This document shows, one piece after another, positions 45,824 to 55,324 of a stretch of DNA of 64,000 nucleotides (positions within the stretch are counted from its first letter, which is position 1; every line of letters begins with the position of its first letter). The notes under the pieces were generated by a model, which worked only from the letters and a program-made list of their open reading frames with translations, searched no databases and was not told the origin of the DNA. Source of the DNA: an uncultured Prevotellaceae bacterium (GTDB lineage: Bacteria > Bacteroidota > Bacteroidia > Bacteroidales > Bacteroidaceae). A program made the position numbers and the translations under genes. The stretch lies in NCBI GenBank assembly GCA_902767775.1, contig CACXIP010000004.1, positions 1 to 64,000 of the forward strand, in the 5' to 3' direction.

Positions 45824-47961
45824 GGCAGTGGGAGCAGTCCTTCCCAGCGGACATCCCATGAGCCGTCGTCGGGGAAGCCTGGATTGTGGCGTTCCTCACC
45901 ATCCCATCCGGCGCACATCATAGCCACGGCGGTGAGCAGACCACCATTGCCAGGCAGGTATATGCGCAGGCGACCGTCCTGGTAGTTGTGTCCGTTGGGC
46001 AGATAGGTGTTGGTGCGCTGAGGGGTAAGCAAGGCATCGACCGCATGCTGTGGCTCACCCATGCGGGCGGCATTCATGGCCGTCATGGGGAAGTCCCATC
46101 CCCAAGTTTTGTCCCAATTCCAGTTGTGCAGCACCCAGTGCAGGGTGTTGCGCATGATGTCGTTGTCGCACTGTGGTGTGGCAGGCAGGATGCCTACAGC
46201 CCCAAGGACAGCCATATGGTCGCTGGTGAATCGAATGTCCTCATAGGTCTCGGGTGCTGTCTCGGCAGCCAAATACAGACTGTCCTTGGCAGCAAGAGGT
46301 GAGAGCCTGTTGATGAGCTCATCGTATTCGCTGCTTCGGGGAATGCCTTGCCGCTCCCGCCACAGTTGGGCAAGTTGCATGGCAAAATGCCAATACGACA
46401 GTTCAAAAGGTGGGTTCACAGTCTCAGCGGCACGCAGTGTCTCCTGTGCGGGAATGCATCCCTTGAGCACGTAGCGGTCGCCTTGATAATCGTATGTGGC
46501 AAACGACTGCATGAACTCTGCTGTCTCGGAAACTATTTCACTGTATTTGTCGAGGATGCGTGCCCGGCCGAGAGAGTCGGCAGCACGGTAGAGCAGTTCG
46601 GCAAGATAGATGGGATGCGGCTGTTGCCAGATGAGGAAACTGCCTACCTTGGATGGTGCCTCTGTGCCCGACGGGTCGGTCATTTTCATCCACCTGACAC
46701 CTTTGAATCCTTGCCGATGGGCTATCTCACGTGCGATGGGGCGCACGTTGAAATACCAGTCGAGAGAATGCTCGAGAATCTCAGGATGTCCCCAGAGGGC
46801 AAACTGTGCCTGATGCCACCAGATCATTTCCAGATGGAACTTCCCGAACCATGAGTTGTAGGTGAGACCCGTTTCCTGTGGCGGTTGGTCGCCGCCATCG
46901 TTGACGGCAAGCAAATATTGGCTGAGCACCACACGTCGCTCCAGTTCGCTGGCACGTGGGTCGGTGCATTGTGAGAAGTCGATGATGCCCCCTTTGCGCC
47001 AATAGTTCTGCCAGTATTGTGCAGAAGCGGCGGCTACCTCGTCAAAGCCCAGCAGGCGTCTGTTGGGGTCTTTCTGCTTGTAGAACTCCACGGTGAGGGT
47101 GGTCAGTTGGTCGGGACAGCTGAAATGCTGGCTGTTCCACAAGGGATGGTCGCCTTGGCGGTTGACATAGTGATGCCGCCCTTTCTCCCAGTGGATGGTG
47201 ACGTAGTAGTCGGCATTGTCGAAACGAGATTGTCCGTCGAGGATGCGTTTGAGTGTGTCGGTGCGTGCAGCACCGCGTCCGTCGAAACTGGTGATATTGC
47301 GCTCCCACTCCTCCCAGTCGCAGGCATCATCGGTGTGTTTGCCGGTGGGGTAGGGGAAACGGAAAAGGAGTTGTTTGCTGGGGTCATCAGACTCCACGCG
47401 GGTAGCGATGAGGTCGCGTGTAGGGTGGCAGACAGTCTGTACATGATAGCGGTGCCCCCGGTAAGTGAAGCGGCTGTCGATGAGACCTGTCCAAAGGTCA
47501 AGTGTCTGGTCGATGTCATTGATTTCAGCGGCATCGAGAAGGAGTCCCACGGCACCCAGATGCATCCGATGGGGATTCTGGCGATACCACTCCGAGGCTT
47601 CTCGCTGTCGACCAGCCTCATTGAACTGGGTAGAATAGAACTCGGTGTGGCCATGTCCGAAATCGTAGGCCTTCAATGCCTCTTCAGGACGGTAGTTCTT
47701 GGGGTTGTCGAAACTGTGCCAGCCCCAGTCGCTCATCGTACCAAGCGGGACACCTTTTGAATACAACTCGGGGAATGACTGCAGGCCAGTGGCGTCCACC
47801 GTCATGGCAAAACCGCCATTTCCCACGGTAAGAGAGGCCAGTGTGTCAAGGTTTGTTACATGGGGGTTGTGTCGCCTTACCACCGCCTCACGGTCGATGG
47901 GTTGGGATAGTGCTGGTGTGGTGACACACAACAGCAAGGCGATGAGTAGTTTGCTTGTCAT
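45820..47961 (-). CDS. Secreted GH65-like (alpha/alpha)6-barrel glycoside hydrolase
   Basis: This 713-residue protein has a signal peptide (MTSKLLIALLLCVTTPALSQ). An N-terminal beta-sandwich (VGNGGFAMTVDATGLQSFPE) is followed by a helical part, with GLTYNSWFGKFHLEMIWWHQAQFALWG as the core. This pattern is that of GH65-type phosphorylase/hydrolases and related six-hairpin glycosidases. ATG 47961 is supported by a promoter box (47982-47989). The catalytic acid cannot be assigned with confidence. Its end overlaps the YiiX-like gene. Confidence 0.72.
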   Translation of the reverse strand: MTSKLLIALLLCVTTPALSQPIDREAVVRRHNPHVTNLDTLASLTVGNGGFAMTVDATGLQSFPELYSKGVPLGTMSDWGWHSFDNPKNYRPEEALKAYDFGHGHTEFYSTQFNEAGRQREASEWYRQNPHRMHLGAVGLLLDAAEINDIDQTLDLWTGLIDSRFTYRGHRYHVQTVCHPTRDLIATRVESDDPSKQLLFRFPYPTGKHTDDACDWEEWERNITSFDGRGAARTDTLKRILDGQSRFDNADYYVTIHWEKGRHHYVNRQGDHPLWNSQHFSCPDQLTTLTVEFYKQKDPNRRLLGFDEVAAASAQYWQNYWRKGGIIDFSQCTDPRASELERRVVLSQYLLAVNDGGDQPPQETGLTYNSWFGKFHLEMIWWHQAQFALWGHPEILEHSLDWYFNVRPIAREIAHRQGFKGVRWMKMTDPSGTEAPSKVGSFLIWQQPHPIYLAELLYRAADSLGRARILDKYSEIVSETAEFMQSFATYDYQGDRYVLKGCIPAQETLRAAETVNPPFELSYWHFAMQLAQLWRERQGIPRSSEYDELINRLSPLAAKDSLYLAAETAPETYEDIRFTSDHMAVLGAVGILPATPQCDNDIMRNTLHWVLHNWNWDKTWGWDFPMTAMNAARMGEPQHAVDALLTPQRTNTYLPNGHNYQDGRLRIYLPGNGGLLTAVAMMCAGWDGEERHNPGFPDDGSWDVRWEGLLPLP

Positions 47962-47981
47962 GATAGTTGTGATTGTGAATG

Positions 47982-47989
47982 CAAATTTA
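47982..47989 (-). promoter_or_regulatory. -7 promoter box of the glycosidase gene
   Basis: CAAATTTA is TAAATTTG on the minus strand and lies about 20 bp before the glycosidase start. Confidence 0.6.
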
Positions 47990-48051
47990 GCGAAAAAACT
48001 GCGCAGCATGCTCGTGTTGTCGTTAATGTGTGTTAAATCGGTTCTCATGAC

Positions 48052-48086
48052 TGCAAAATAAAAAATGCAGCCAAAATGGCTGCATT
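48052..48086 (-). terminator. Terminator of the polysaccharide cluster
   Basis: On the minus strand AATGCAGCC-n5-GGCTGCATT is a perfect 9-bp stem followed by TTTTTATTTTG. It lies about 30 bp after the glf stop, the last gene of the cluster. Confidence 0.85.
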
Positions 48087-48117
48087 AGTATTATTCTTAC
48101 AAAGTAAATCGGAAATG

Positions 48118-49248
48118 TCAGAATATCTGATGACGGCTTAGCACTGTCTCGATAATCGGTGCCATATCATAGTATTTGTACTCAGCCAACCTTCCTCCGA
48201 AAATGACATTGGGTGTGGAAGCAGCCAATTGACGGTATTGTTCAGCCAATTTGTTGTTTCGCTCGTCGTTGATGGGATAGTATGGTTCCATTCCCGGCTG
48301 CCATTCTGTGGAGTATTCCTTCGAGATGATGGTTTTCGGATGATTGTAGACTTCCTGCCCGAACATCTCGAAGTGTTTATGCTCAATGATGCGGGTGTAG
48401 GGAACAGATGCGTCGGTATAGTTGACGACAGCATTGCCTTGGTAATTGGGCTTGTCGATAATCTGCTGCTCAAAACTCACGGTACGGAAGTCGAGTTTTC
48501 CAAAGCGGTAGTCGAAAAATTCATCGAGCTGACCTGTAAATACTATCTTTTCAGCTACTGCCTCCCAGTGTGGGCGGTCGGCGAAGAAGTCTGTATTGGT
48601 GCGAGTCTCTATGCCTTCGAGCAGTCCGTTGATAAGTTTGTTGTAACCACCGATGGGAATGCCTTGATAACGGTCATTGAAATAGTTGTTGTCGAAGACA
48701 AACCTGACAGGCAGCCGCCTGATGATGAAAGCGGGCAAATCCGTGCATTTCCGTCCCCATTGTTTTTCGGTGTAGCCTTTGATGAGCCGTTCATAGATGT
48801 CGTGCCCAATGAGCAGTTGGGCTTGCTCTTCCAGGTTGCGTGGCTCGGTCACTCCTGCGGTTTGCATGGAGATTAGGGCTTCCTTTCGCTGGTTGTCGAT
48901 GATGGCTTTTGCTTCCTCAGGTGTGGTCACTCCCCACATCTGATGGAAAGTGTTCATGTTGAAGGGCAGGTTGTAGAGTTGGCCTTTATAGTTGGCTATG
49001 GGGGAATTGGTGTAGCGGTTGAACTCTACAATGTTGTTGACAAAATCCCATACCTCACGGTTGCTTGTGTGGAAGATATGGGCACCGTATTTGTGTACGT
49101 TGATGCCTTCCTGGTACTCACAATACACATTGCCGCCAAGATGAGGGCGCTTGTCGATGACAAGGCAGCGTTTGCCTTGTCGATGTGCCAGATAGGCAAA
49201 AGTGGCACCATAGAGTCCGGAGCCGATAATGAGATAGTCGTAATTCAT
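48118..49248 (-). CDS. glf: UDP-galactopyranose mutase
   Basis: This 376-residue flavoenzyme interconverts UDP-galactopyranose and UDP-galactofuranose. It begins MNYDYLIIGSGLYGATFAYL, the FAD-binding GxGxxG segment; GGNVYCEYQEGINVHKYGAHIFHT and EKQWGRKCTDLPAFIIRRLPVR are typical of Glf. Full length. It is the last gene of the minus-strand cluster, 13 bp after a GT4 glycosyltransferase, and implies a galactofuranose-containing polymer. Confidence 0.96.
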   Translation of the reverse strand: MNYDYLIIGSGLYGATFAYLAHRQGKRCLVIDKRPHLGGNVYCEYQEGINVHKYGAHIFHTSNREVWDFVNNIVEFNRYTNSPIANYKGQLYNLPFNMNTFHQMWGVTTPEEAKAIIDNQRKEALISMQTAGVTEPRNLEEQAQLLIGHDIYERLIKGYTEKQWGRKCTDLPAFIIRRLPVRFVFDNNYFNDRYQGIPIGGYNKLINGLLEGIETRTNTDFFADRPHWEAVAEKIVFTGQLDEFFDYRFGKLDFRTVSFEQQIIDKPNYQGNAVVNYTDASVPYTRIIEHKHFEMFGQEVYNHPKTIISKEYSTEWQPGMEPYYPINDERNNKLAEQYRQLAASTPNVIFGGRLAEYKYYDMAPIIETVLSRHQIF

Positions 49249-49260
49249 GGTGTTTCTTTT

Positions 49261-50316
49261 TTATTTGTTGTCTTCGTTTAGCAGATTCAGCTGTTTCAGC
49301 AACGATGGGGTGACGACATGGTCGGTGTCGTATTTCATGCACTGAGCCTGGCATGCCTGTCCCATCTCCCATGCCTGTTGTGGATTTCGGATGACTTGCT
49401 CCATGGCGTCTGCCAATGCTTCGATATTTCTGTTGGGGACAATCCACCCCGTCTTGCCATGATGGATGATTTCTCCGTTCAGGCTCCAGTCTGTAGCGAT
49501 GACGGGCAGTCCGGCTATGAAAGCGTCGATAAAAATACCGGCAAACCCCTCACCATAAAAAAATGTGGGGAACAGCATGGCGTCGTACTGAGACAGAGTG
49601 GCGTAGTTCTCTGTTTGAAGTAGGTTGAGGAAACCTTTGTAGGAGATGTTGGGAATCTGTGAGATTTCCTGATGAAACTTTTCTTTGTATTCATCAGCGA
49701 TGGAACCATAGAAGTCGACGGTGAACAAATGAGCCAGTCCTCTGCTGTTGAGTATCTCTGTAGCCTTGTTGATGTGGCTGCATCCTTTATCCTCAGTGAT
49801 TCTGGAGAGAAAAACGAACTTGACGGGAGCCTCGGCAGAACGCTGTTGCTTTTTGGGGACGGATGTGATATGCTTGAAATTGGGCAGCATCATCACATTG
49901 TCCAGTCCGCTGATGTTCAGAGATTCTTTCATCCTTTCTCCCTCAACGATGATGGTTTTGGCATTCTTGTATGGCCGCTTGTTGATAAAACCACAGTCCA
50001 TCATGTGGGGGACATCGCCTCCAATTACCCAGTAGATGATATCTTTAATCTTGAAAAAGCGTAGCAGTTGCAGGATAATGTAGGCACCTCTCGTACTGGC
50101 AGAGACAATATATTTGCTCTTGCGATGGGTGATGACTGAACACAAGGCTGATAGGGTTTTCCATACAGACTTGCGGCAGGCATTGGTGTCGATGATGTCG
50201 AGATGAACAGACAGTTTCTCCAACTGTCGGGTGAGGTGCAGGTTTTTCAAGGAATCACCGCTGACCATGCTGGCCTCAGCTCCAAGAGGTCCGATAAAGA
50301 AAATCTTTTTTGCCAT
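49261..50316 (-). CDS. Glycosyltransferase, GT4-like
   Basis: This 351-residue protein fits GT4: an N-terminal FFIGPLGAEASMVSGDSLKN, then FVFLSRITEDKGCSHI, and near residue 270 FPTFFYGEGFAGIFIDAFIAGLPV, the ExxxxxxxE-type donor site. No membrane segment is evident. Within the polysaccharide cluster, between a GT2 gene and glf. Donor and acceptor unknown. Confidence 0.88.
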   Translation of the reverse strand: MAKKIFFIGPLGAEASMVSGDSLKNLHLTRQLEKLSVHLDIIDTNACRKSVWKTLSALCSVITHRKSKYIVSASTRGAYIILQLLRFFKIKDIIYWVIGGDVPHMMDCGFINKRPYKNAKTIIVEGERMKESLNISGLDNVMMLPNFKHITSVPKKQQRSAEAPVKFVFLSRITEDKGCSHINKATEILNSRGLAHLFTVDFYGSIADEYKEKFHQEISQIPNISYKGFLNLLQTENYATLSQYDAMLFPTFFYGEGFAGIFIDAFIAGLPVIATDWSLNGEIIHHGKTGWIVPNRNIEALADAMEQVIRNPQQAWEMGQACQAQCMKYDTDHVVTPSLLKQLNLLNEDNK

Positions 50317-50344
50317 CTGATGCTGACTAACTGAATGATGTGGC

Positions 50345-51373
50345 CTACCGGTCGAGAGTATACCCCATTTTATCGCCTCTGAACCAGTTGCACAATCCCC
50401 AAAGATATCCTATGCCATAAGATACGTGCAGATAGAAAAAGGTGATGGGGATATAAAAGCAAAGTGAAGGTTTGGAATGTTTTATGGCCTGTCTGATGCC
50501 GACAAACAAAGTGATGAACAAGTATATCAGCAGGACGGAAATGTAGATTTTGAGAAAGAATGGGATGAACAGGCCCAGGATAAGTCCAAAAATCAATCCG
50601 AACACAAACAACGGAGGAGCAAACTGTCTCCAAGACACGGCATTTCCCACTTTCTTGTTGACAAGTGGTTTCCAAAGTCCATATTGGTAATACATCCTGA
50701 ACAGTTTGGCAAGGCTGTCTCTTGGGATGTATTTCATGGTTACTTCTGGAATGAGATAGATTTTTCCACCTGCCCTCCTGATTCTGCCGTTGATTTCCTC
50801 ATCCTCATTTCTGAGCATGGTCTCGTCGAAATAGCCTATTTTCTCGAAAATGCTTTTTTTGAAACATCCGAAGGGAACCGTGTCAGTTTCAACAATACTG
50901 CTGCTTCCTATTCTGAATAAAGATGACCCGACACCAAAAGGATGGCTGAGACAGATGGCGATAGCCGTGCATTTCGCTGTATCGTTGGCTGGAGTGGTTG
51001 TCAGGACTCCCCCTACATTCCACGCATCCAGTTCAACCATCTTCTTTATCAAGGTAGATATATAATGAGGTGTATATATGGAATGTGAGTCCATTCTCAC
51101 TATGATATCTCCTTTCGATGCTTTGATGCCAATGTTGAGTGCACAGGGAACGTTTCTCTTGGGATTGTCAAGCAGGACGATTCGCTCATCTTGAGATTTC
51201 ATTTGATTGATGATGTCGCGTGTCTTGTCTGTACTCATTCCATCGACCAACAATATTTCCATCAGTTCTTTCGGATAATCTTGTTTGAGAACTGAGCCAA
51301 GGCAACTCTCAATGATTTTTTCCTCATTGAGAATAGGTATAATAATGGAAACTAATTGATTGGGTGCGGACAT
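50345..51373 (-). CDS. Family 2 glycosyltransferase with C-terminal membrane helices
   Basis: This 342-residue protein has a GT-A fold: VSIIIPILNEEKIIESCLGS, DGMSTDKTRDI and IVRMDSHSIYTPHY (DxD-like). Two or three C-terminal transmembrane helices follow (FVFGLIFGLILGLFIPFFLK..., LCFYIPITFFYLHVSYGIGY). This is the layout of exopolysaccharide GT2 enzymes such as ExoA. It lies between a GT2 and a GT4 gene on the minus strand. Confidence 0.88.
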   Translation of the reverse strand: MSAPNQLVSIIIPILNEEKIIESCLGSVLKQDYPKELMEILLVDGMSTDKTRDIINQMKSQDERIVLLDNPKRNVPCALNIGIKASKGDIIVRMDSHSIYTPHYISTLIKKMVELDAWNVGGVLTTTPANDTAKCTAIAICLSHPFGVGSSLFRIGSSSIVETDTVPFGCFKKSIFEKIGYFDETMLRNEDEEINGRIRRAGGKIYLIPEVTMKYIPRDSLAKLFRMYYQYGLWKPLVNKKVGNAVSWRQFAPPLFVFGLIFGLILGLFIPFFLKIYISVLLIYLFITLFVGIRQAIKHSKPSLCFYIPITFFYLHVSYGIGYLWGLCNWFRGDKMGYTLDR

Positions 51374-51397
51374 ATGATGTGGTTGGGCTGATATTCT

Positions 51398-52138
51398 TTA
51401 TTGGACTTGTGGTTTTCCCATTGATTTCAGATTTCGGTTGATTCTCCAAAAATCACCCAATGCTTTCCATCCTATTTTAAATATACGGCGCATGTTGATG
51501 GAGTTGACTCCTCCTTGGCGGGGACGGAAGGTGATGGGATACCATGCGATATTCTCTTTCCATTTTACGGCAATGGCCGATACTGCTACATTGGCAAGCC
51601 CATAATCTTTGGGTATGGCTTCCATGATGTGTTTCAGCCGTTCGGCAAGCATCAGGCGGAAAGGCGTGTTGGCATCCTTTACCCAAACACCAAACATCAT
51701 CCACACGACAAGGCGCAATGTCTTGGTGACAAAAACACGGCTGCTGCCATCCTGTCTGCCACCTCGGGTACCAATATGAAAATCGTGTTTGTCGCGGTTG
51801 TCCCACATCTGCCAAAACTCATCGGGAAGCGTTTGCCCGTCACTGTCGGTTTGGAACACATAGTTGGCTCCAGCATCGATGGCATAACGGTAGAGATAAA
51901 GAACGGTGGCTCCATGTCCGGAATTAGGCTTGTCGAGTGCGATGAGATGAGGGTGGCTCAACTGAAGATGTTGAAGTTTTTCGTAGGTGTCGTCGCGGCT
52001 ACCGTCGTTGGCTATCACGACTTTGCACTCATGTCCTTTGCTGGTGATGAGTTCAGCAACAGGATGCCATTGATCTACCACAGACTCAATATTGGCAGAT
52101 TCATTGTAGGCCGGCATGACAATGTATAATTTATCCAT
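51398..52138 (-). CDS. Dolichol-phosphate-mannose-synthase-like GT2
   Basis: This 246-residue protein has a short GT2 domain: MDKLYIVMPAYNESANIESV, IANDGSRDDTYEKL, and FQTDSDGQTLP (DxD). It resembles polyprenyl-phosphate glycosyl transferases that usually act with a GtrA-type membrane protein; the next gene upstream encodes GtrA and the two overlap by 8 bp. Start is set at 52138, where the GT2 motif begins. Confidence 0.88.
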   Translation of the reverse strand: MDKLYIVMPAYNESANIESVVDQWHPVAELITSKGHECKVVIANDGSRDDTYEKLQHLQLSHPHLIALDKPNSGHGATVLYLYRYAIDAGANYVFQTDSDGQTLPDEFWQMWDNRDKHDFHIGTRGGRQDGSSRVFVTKTLRLVVWMMFGVWVKDANTPFRLMLAERLKHIMEAIPKDYGLANVAVSAIAVKWKENIAWYPITFRPRQGGVNSINMRRIFKIGWKALGDFWRINRNLKSMGKPQVQ

Positions 52139-52535
52139 TGTTGGTCTTTTTGAATGTGATGAACTTGTTGAGTAAAAACTGCAGCAGAGCTGCCACAAAG
52201 ATAGTAATGATTTTTGATAACCTATATTCCATTCCCATCCGTTCAGAGAGGATATAGATAAGAAGTTCGCTTACTGCCAATCCAGACAGTCCTATCAAGT
52301 AAAATAGTTTAAACCGTTTGGAGGTTTTGTCCTTGACTTTGAAATTGTATTGGCGGTTGAGAAAAAAACTTGTAAATATACCGCAGTGGACACTGATGAC
52401 ATTCGCCCATAAATATGGAATCACCATTCCCAACAGATTGTATACTACAAAATCGAGACCGGCACAAAAGCCTCCTATGATGCCATATAGGATTAGTTCC
52501 CGAAATTTGTTGTATAGCTCCTTTACGGATTTCAT
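52131..52535 (-). CDS. GtrA-like membrane protein
   Basis: This 134-residue protein has four transmembrane helices (LILYGIIGGFCAGLDFVVYN, YLWANVISVHCGIFTSFFLN, LFYLIGLSGLAVSELLIYIL, IITIFVAALLQFLLNKFITF). It fits GtrA, which flips or assists polyprenyl-phosphate-linked glucosyl units. ATG 52535 (MKSVKELYNKFRE) is favoured. It overlaps the downstream GT2 gene, the usual partner. Confidence 0.88.
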   Translation of the reverse strand: MKSVKELYNKFRELILYGIIGGFCAGLDFVVYNLLGMVIPYLWANVISVHCGIFTSFFLNRQYNFKVKDKTSKRFKLFYLIGLSGLAVSELLIYILSERMGMEYRLSKIITIFVAALLQFLLNKFITFKKTNNG

Positions 52536-52542
52536 GAATTGC

Positions 52543-54222
52543 TTATATTGCTGATTTGTAGTTTTCCTCGTCTGAATGAATGAGATACAGCCCATGCGCC
52601 ACTTGATGGCACAGTCCCTGTTTAGACAACTTCTCCAAAGTATATATGTATGAATCTGCTTGGGTTAGAATGTAGAGGGGACCATCATCGGGACGCCTTT
52701 TCGACAGAGCCTTTTTGATTTGGCTTACTATCAGGTCGCATTCATGTTCCGTTGTCATAGTATAAGCGGTAACTCTTCTGTTACCATCACTCAATTCAAA
52801 TGATTCCTTGTCAAGCCAGCGGAAATGATAACCTTCATCAAGAAGAAGGGAAGGGTATAGAGGAATGTCGCTCCATTCCACAAAAAGCATACCGTATTTC
52901 TGGTCTTCGGACTGGCCGAGATAATCCTTTGCTTTGTGAAGATATTGATGGTCTCTGTTTTTTATCCGGTGGATATAGTCTGTATAAAACAGACCGCCAG
53001 AGAGAAGCATCAGTTCGTCAGAGGTAGCTACGCCCAGACCTGCTCCGATGCCGATTTCCATGTGGTAAGGAGTACGATTCTCTTCAAATAATGGCAGATG
53101 AAATCCCGCTTGTGAGAAAGAGGTGGGAGAGTTGCGCCAAGGACGGTCGGGCACATGGAAGCGAATGGAAAGGGTATAGTACAGCAATAGAATTGCAAGC
53201 ATTGTCCAACCAGCCCATCGGTGCCGACGTCCTATTTTTCCAAGAAAGCAGAGTGCCTGACTGGAGAGGATGGCAATGAAAGAGAGCAGATAGAGGTAAT
53301 GTTTTGCTGCTCCACCATTGTTGCGGTAGATGTAGTGGAGCAGAATCATGGGAACGATGGCGACCAGCAAAAGCAGGAAATCGCGCTGCTTGGCTTTAAT
53401 CCAAATTCCGATAGGAATGAGTATCAGGTTGACTATATTATAAAATGTGAATAGAGAGATGCAAACAACGGTCATGATAAGGTGCGACTGATTGTTGCTT
53501 TCGGCGTTTGCCAGAACCCTTGAGGGATTAGCCTTCAGCAGCCAATATAACAAAGACATCACAGCAAGCACGACTATGGCGGCAAAAATAGAGCGTTTCA
53601 TGCTCTTCCACAGCCCTTCTCCAGCATGCATCCACAGAAAAAACACCACAGGGTAGATAATGATAATATCGATGCGGAACAATGGGGCGATGCAGAGCAA
53701 TGTCAAATAGGCGAATGGACTCCCCCCCCTGATGATTAATAAAAATGCGACTAATGCCAGAAAGTCAGCAAAGATAGCGGTGTTGGGATATGTGGATATG
53801 GCGTATGTCTCAGGGAGAAGAAAGAAAGCGAGTAAAACAATGTCGCGGCCAAATCCGGTAAGACGGTGAACAAACTCCACTCTGAGTGGGATGGCTGCCA
53901 AAGCAACCAATGCAGTCAGACCACAATAAATCTCAGAACATGTCAGAAAAGGTATTAGTTTGTGTAGGGCGGCAATAATCCAGATGATGGCTGGCTGCAT
54001 ACCATACTGATAAGAGATAACGGGAGGCAGTTGAAAACCATCGTTGCATAGGACGGAGGCACCTACTATGATGAACTGAGCGTCTCCTTCGTATGAGTTG
54101 AACAAAGGGAATATGCCCCAAAGCATCCAGAGGAAGAGCAAAGCCAGTCCGACAGCATAGCGTTTGTCGGACGACAGCGTTGATGTCGTCTTGGATGTTT
54201 GAAGGGCAAAGTATACAGACAT
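52543..54222 (-). CDS. Polytopic membrane protein, GT-C-type glycosyltransferase candidate
   Basis: This 559-residue protein has ten or more hydrophobic helices in its first 370 residues and a soluble C-terminal domain. The first helices (YAVGLALLFLWMLWGIFPLF, then YEGDAQFIIVGASVL with an acidic residue after helix 1) fit the PMT/ArnT-like GT-C layout in which a periplasmic Asp/Glu is catalytic. A donor such as polyprenyl-phosphate sugar, made by the GT2-GtrA pair downstream, would fit (inference). It lies 7 bp before GtrA. Confidence 0.65.
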   Translation of the reverse strand: MSVYFALQTSKTTSTLSSDKRYAVGLALLFLWMLWGIFPLFNSYEGDAQFIIVGASVLCNDGFQLPPVISYQYGMQPAIIWIIAALHKLIPFLTCSEIYCGLTALVALAAIPLRVEFVHRLTGFGRDIVLLAFFLLPETYAISTYPNTAIFADFLALVAFLLIIRGGSPFAYLTLLCIAPLFRIDIIIIYPVVFFLWMHAGEGLWKSMKRSIFAAIVVLAVMSLLYWLLKANPSRVLANAESNNQSHLIMTVVCISLFTFYNIVNLILIPIGIWIKAKQRDFLLLLVAIVPMILLHYIYRNNGGAAKHYLYLLSFIAILSSQALCFLGKIGRRHRWAGWTMLAILLLYYTLSIRFHVPDRPWRNSPTSFSQAGFHLPLFEENRTPYHMEIGIGAGLGVATSDELMLLSGGLFYTDYIHRIKNRDHQYLHKAKDYLGQSEDQKYGMLFVEWSDIPLYPSLLLDEGYHFRWLDKESFELSDGNRRVTAYTMTTEHECDLIVSQIKKALSKRRPDDGPLYILTQADSYIYTLEKLSKQGLCHQVAHGLYLIHSDEENYKSAI

Positions 54223-54226
54223 ATGT

Positions 54227-55321
54227 TTAGTCTTTTGGCACTGCTGGTTGGCAATACCATTCGTATAGGCGGTGAATACCCTCGTCGATGTCGATTTTGT
54301 GGTGCCATCCTAAACTATGGAGTTTGCTGACATCTGTCAGTTTGCGAGGTGTGCCGTCGGGTTTGGTGGCATCCCAAAGCAATGCGCCCTTGAAACCGAT
54401 TTCTGCCACAACCTTCTCCGCCAGTTCACGGATGCTGAGTTCTTTGCCTGTACCCACATTGATGTGGCAGTTGCGGATTTCCTTGGTGCCAGGTGCATAG
54501 GTGTCGGAAAAACTGACATTCAGCAACACATGGACACTGGCGTCAGCCATGTCTTCGCTCCAAAGAAACTCGCGCAGAGGAGAGCCTGTTCCCCATAAGG
54601 TGACGGATTTTGGAGTAATGCCATACTTGTTGAGCACAGCAAGTATCTCTTCTTTGGAATGGCTGCTGTCGACACCCTCCACGGGTCGGGCATCCAAATC
54701 TCTGCGTACAGCATCCCAGTCGCCTTCGTTGAGACATTTAGCCAGATGCACCTTTCGGATCATAGCTGGGAGCACATGGCTCCTCTCCAGATGAAAATTG
54801 TCGTTGGGTCCGTAAAGATTGGTGGGCATGACGGCCACATAGTCGCAACCATATTGCAAGGCAAAACTCTCACACATCTTCAGTCCTGCTATCTTAGCTA
54901 TTGCATAGGGCTCGTTGGTGTATTCCAGTGGCGAGGTGAGCAAGGCTTCCTCATGCATGGGCTGGGCAGCCATTCTGGGATAGATGCAAGTTGAGCCAAG
55001 GAAAAGGAGTTTTTTCACATGATGACGGAAACTCTCGCCGATAACATTCTGTTGGATCTGAAGATTCTGGTAAATGAAGTCGGCTCGGTATAGAGAGTTG
55101 GCCATGATGCCGCCCACATGTGCTGCGGCAAGAACAACGGCATCGGGCTGCTCCTCGTCGAAAAACTGGCGGACGGCTACAGGGTCAAGCAGGTCCAGTT
55201 CTTTGTGGGTACGGCCTATGAGATGGGTATAACCGCGCTGTATGAGGTTGGCCCAGATGGCAGACCCCACCAAACCACGGTGTCCTGCCACATATATTTT
55301 TGATTGTTTGCTGAGTGTCAT
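54227..55321 (-). CDS. fcl: GDP-L-fucose synthase
   Basis: This 364-residue SDR enzyme turns GDP-4-keto-6-deoxy-mannose into GDP-L-fucose. It has YVAGHRGLVGSAIW (NAD(P) site), LFLGSTCIYPR, and the catalytic YxxxK in EPYAIAKIAGLKM, plus PTNLYGPNDNFH. It is 3 bp from gmd, which makes its substrate. Residues 220-245 form a small insert not always present. Confidence 0.95.
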   Translation of the reverse strand: MTLSKQSKIYVAGHRGLVGSAIWANLIQRGYTHLIGRTHKELDLLDPVAVRQFFDEEQPDAVVLAAAHVGGIMANSLYRADFIYQNLQIQQNVIGESFRHHVKKLLFLGSTCIYPRMAAQPMHEEALLTSPLEYTNEPYAIAKIAGLKMCESFALQYGCDYVAVMPTNLYGPNDNFHLERSHVLPAMIRKVHLAKCLNEGDWDAVRRDLDARPVEGVDSSHSKEEILAVLNKYGITPKSVTLWGTGSPLREFLWSEDMADASVHVLLNVSFSDTYAPGTKEIRNCHINVGTGKELSIRELAEKVVAEIGFKGALLWDATKPDGTPRKLTDVSKLHSLGWHHKIDIDEGIHRLYEWYCQPAVPKD

Positions 55322-55324
55322 GGG

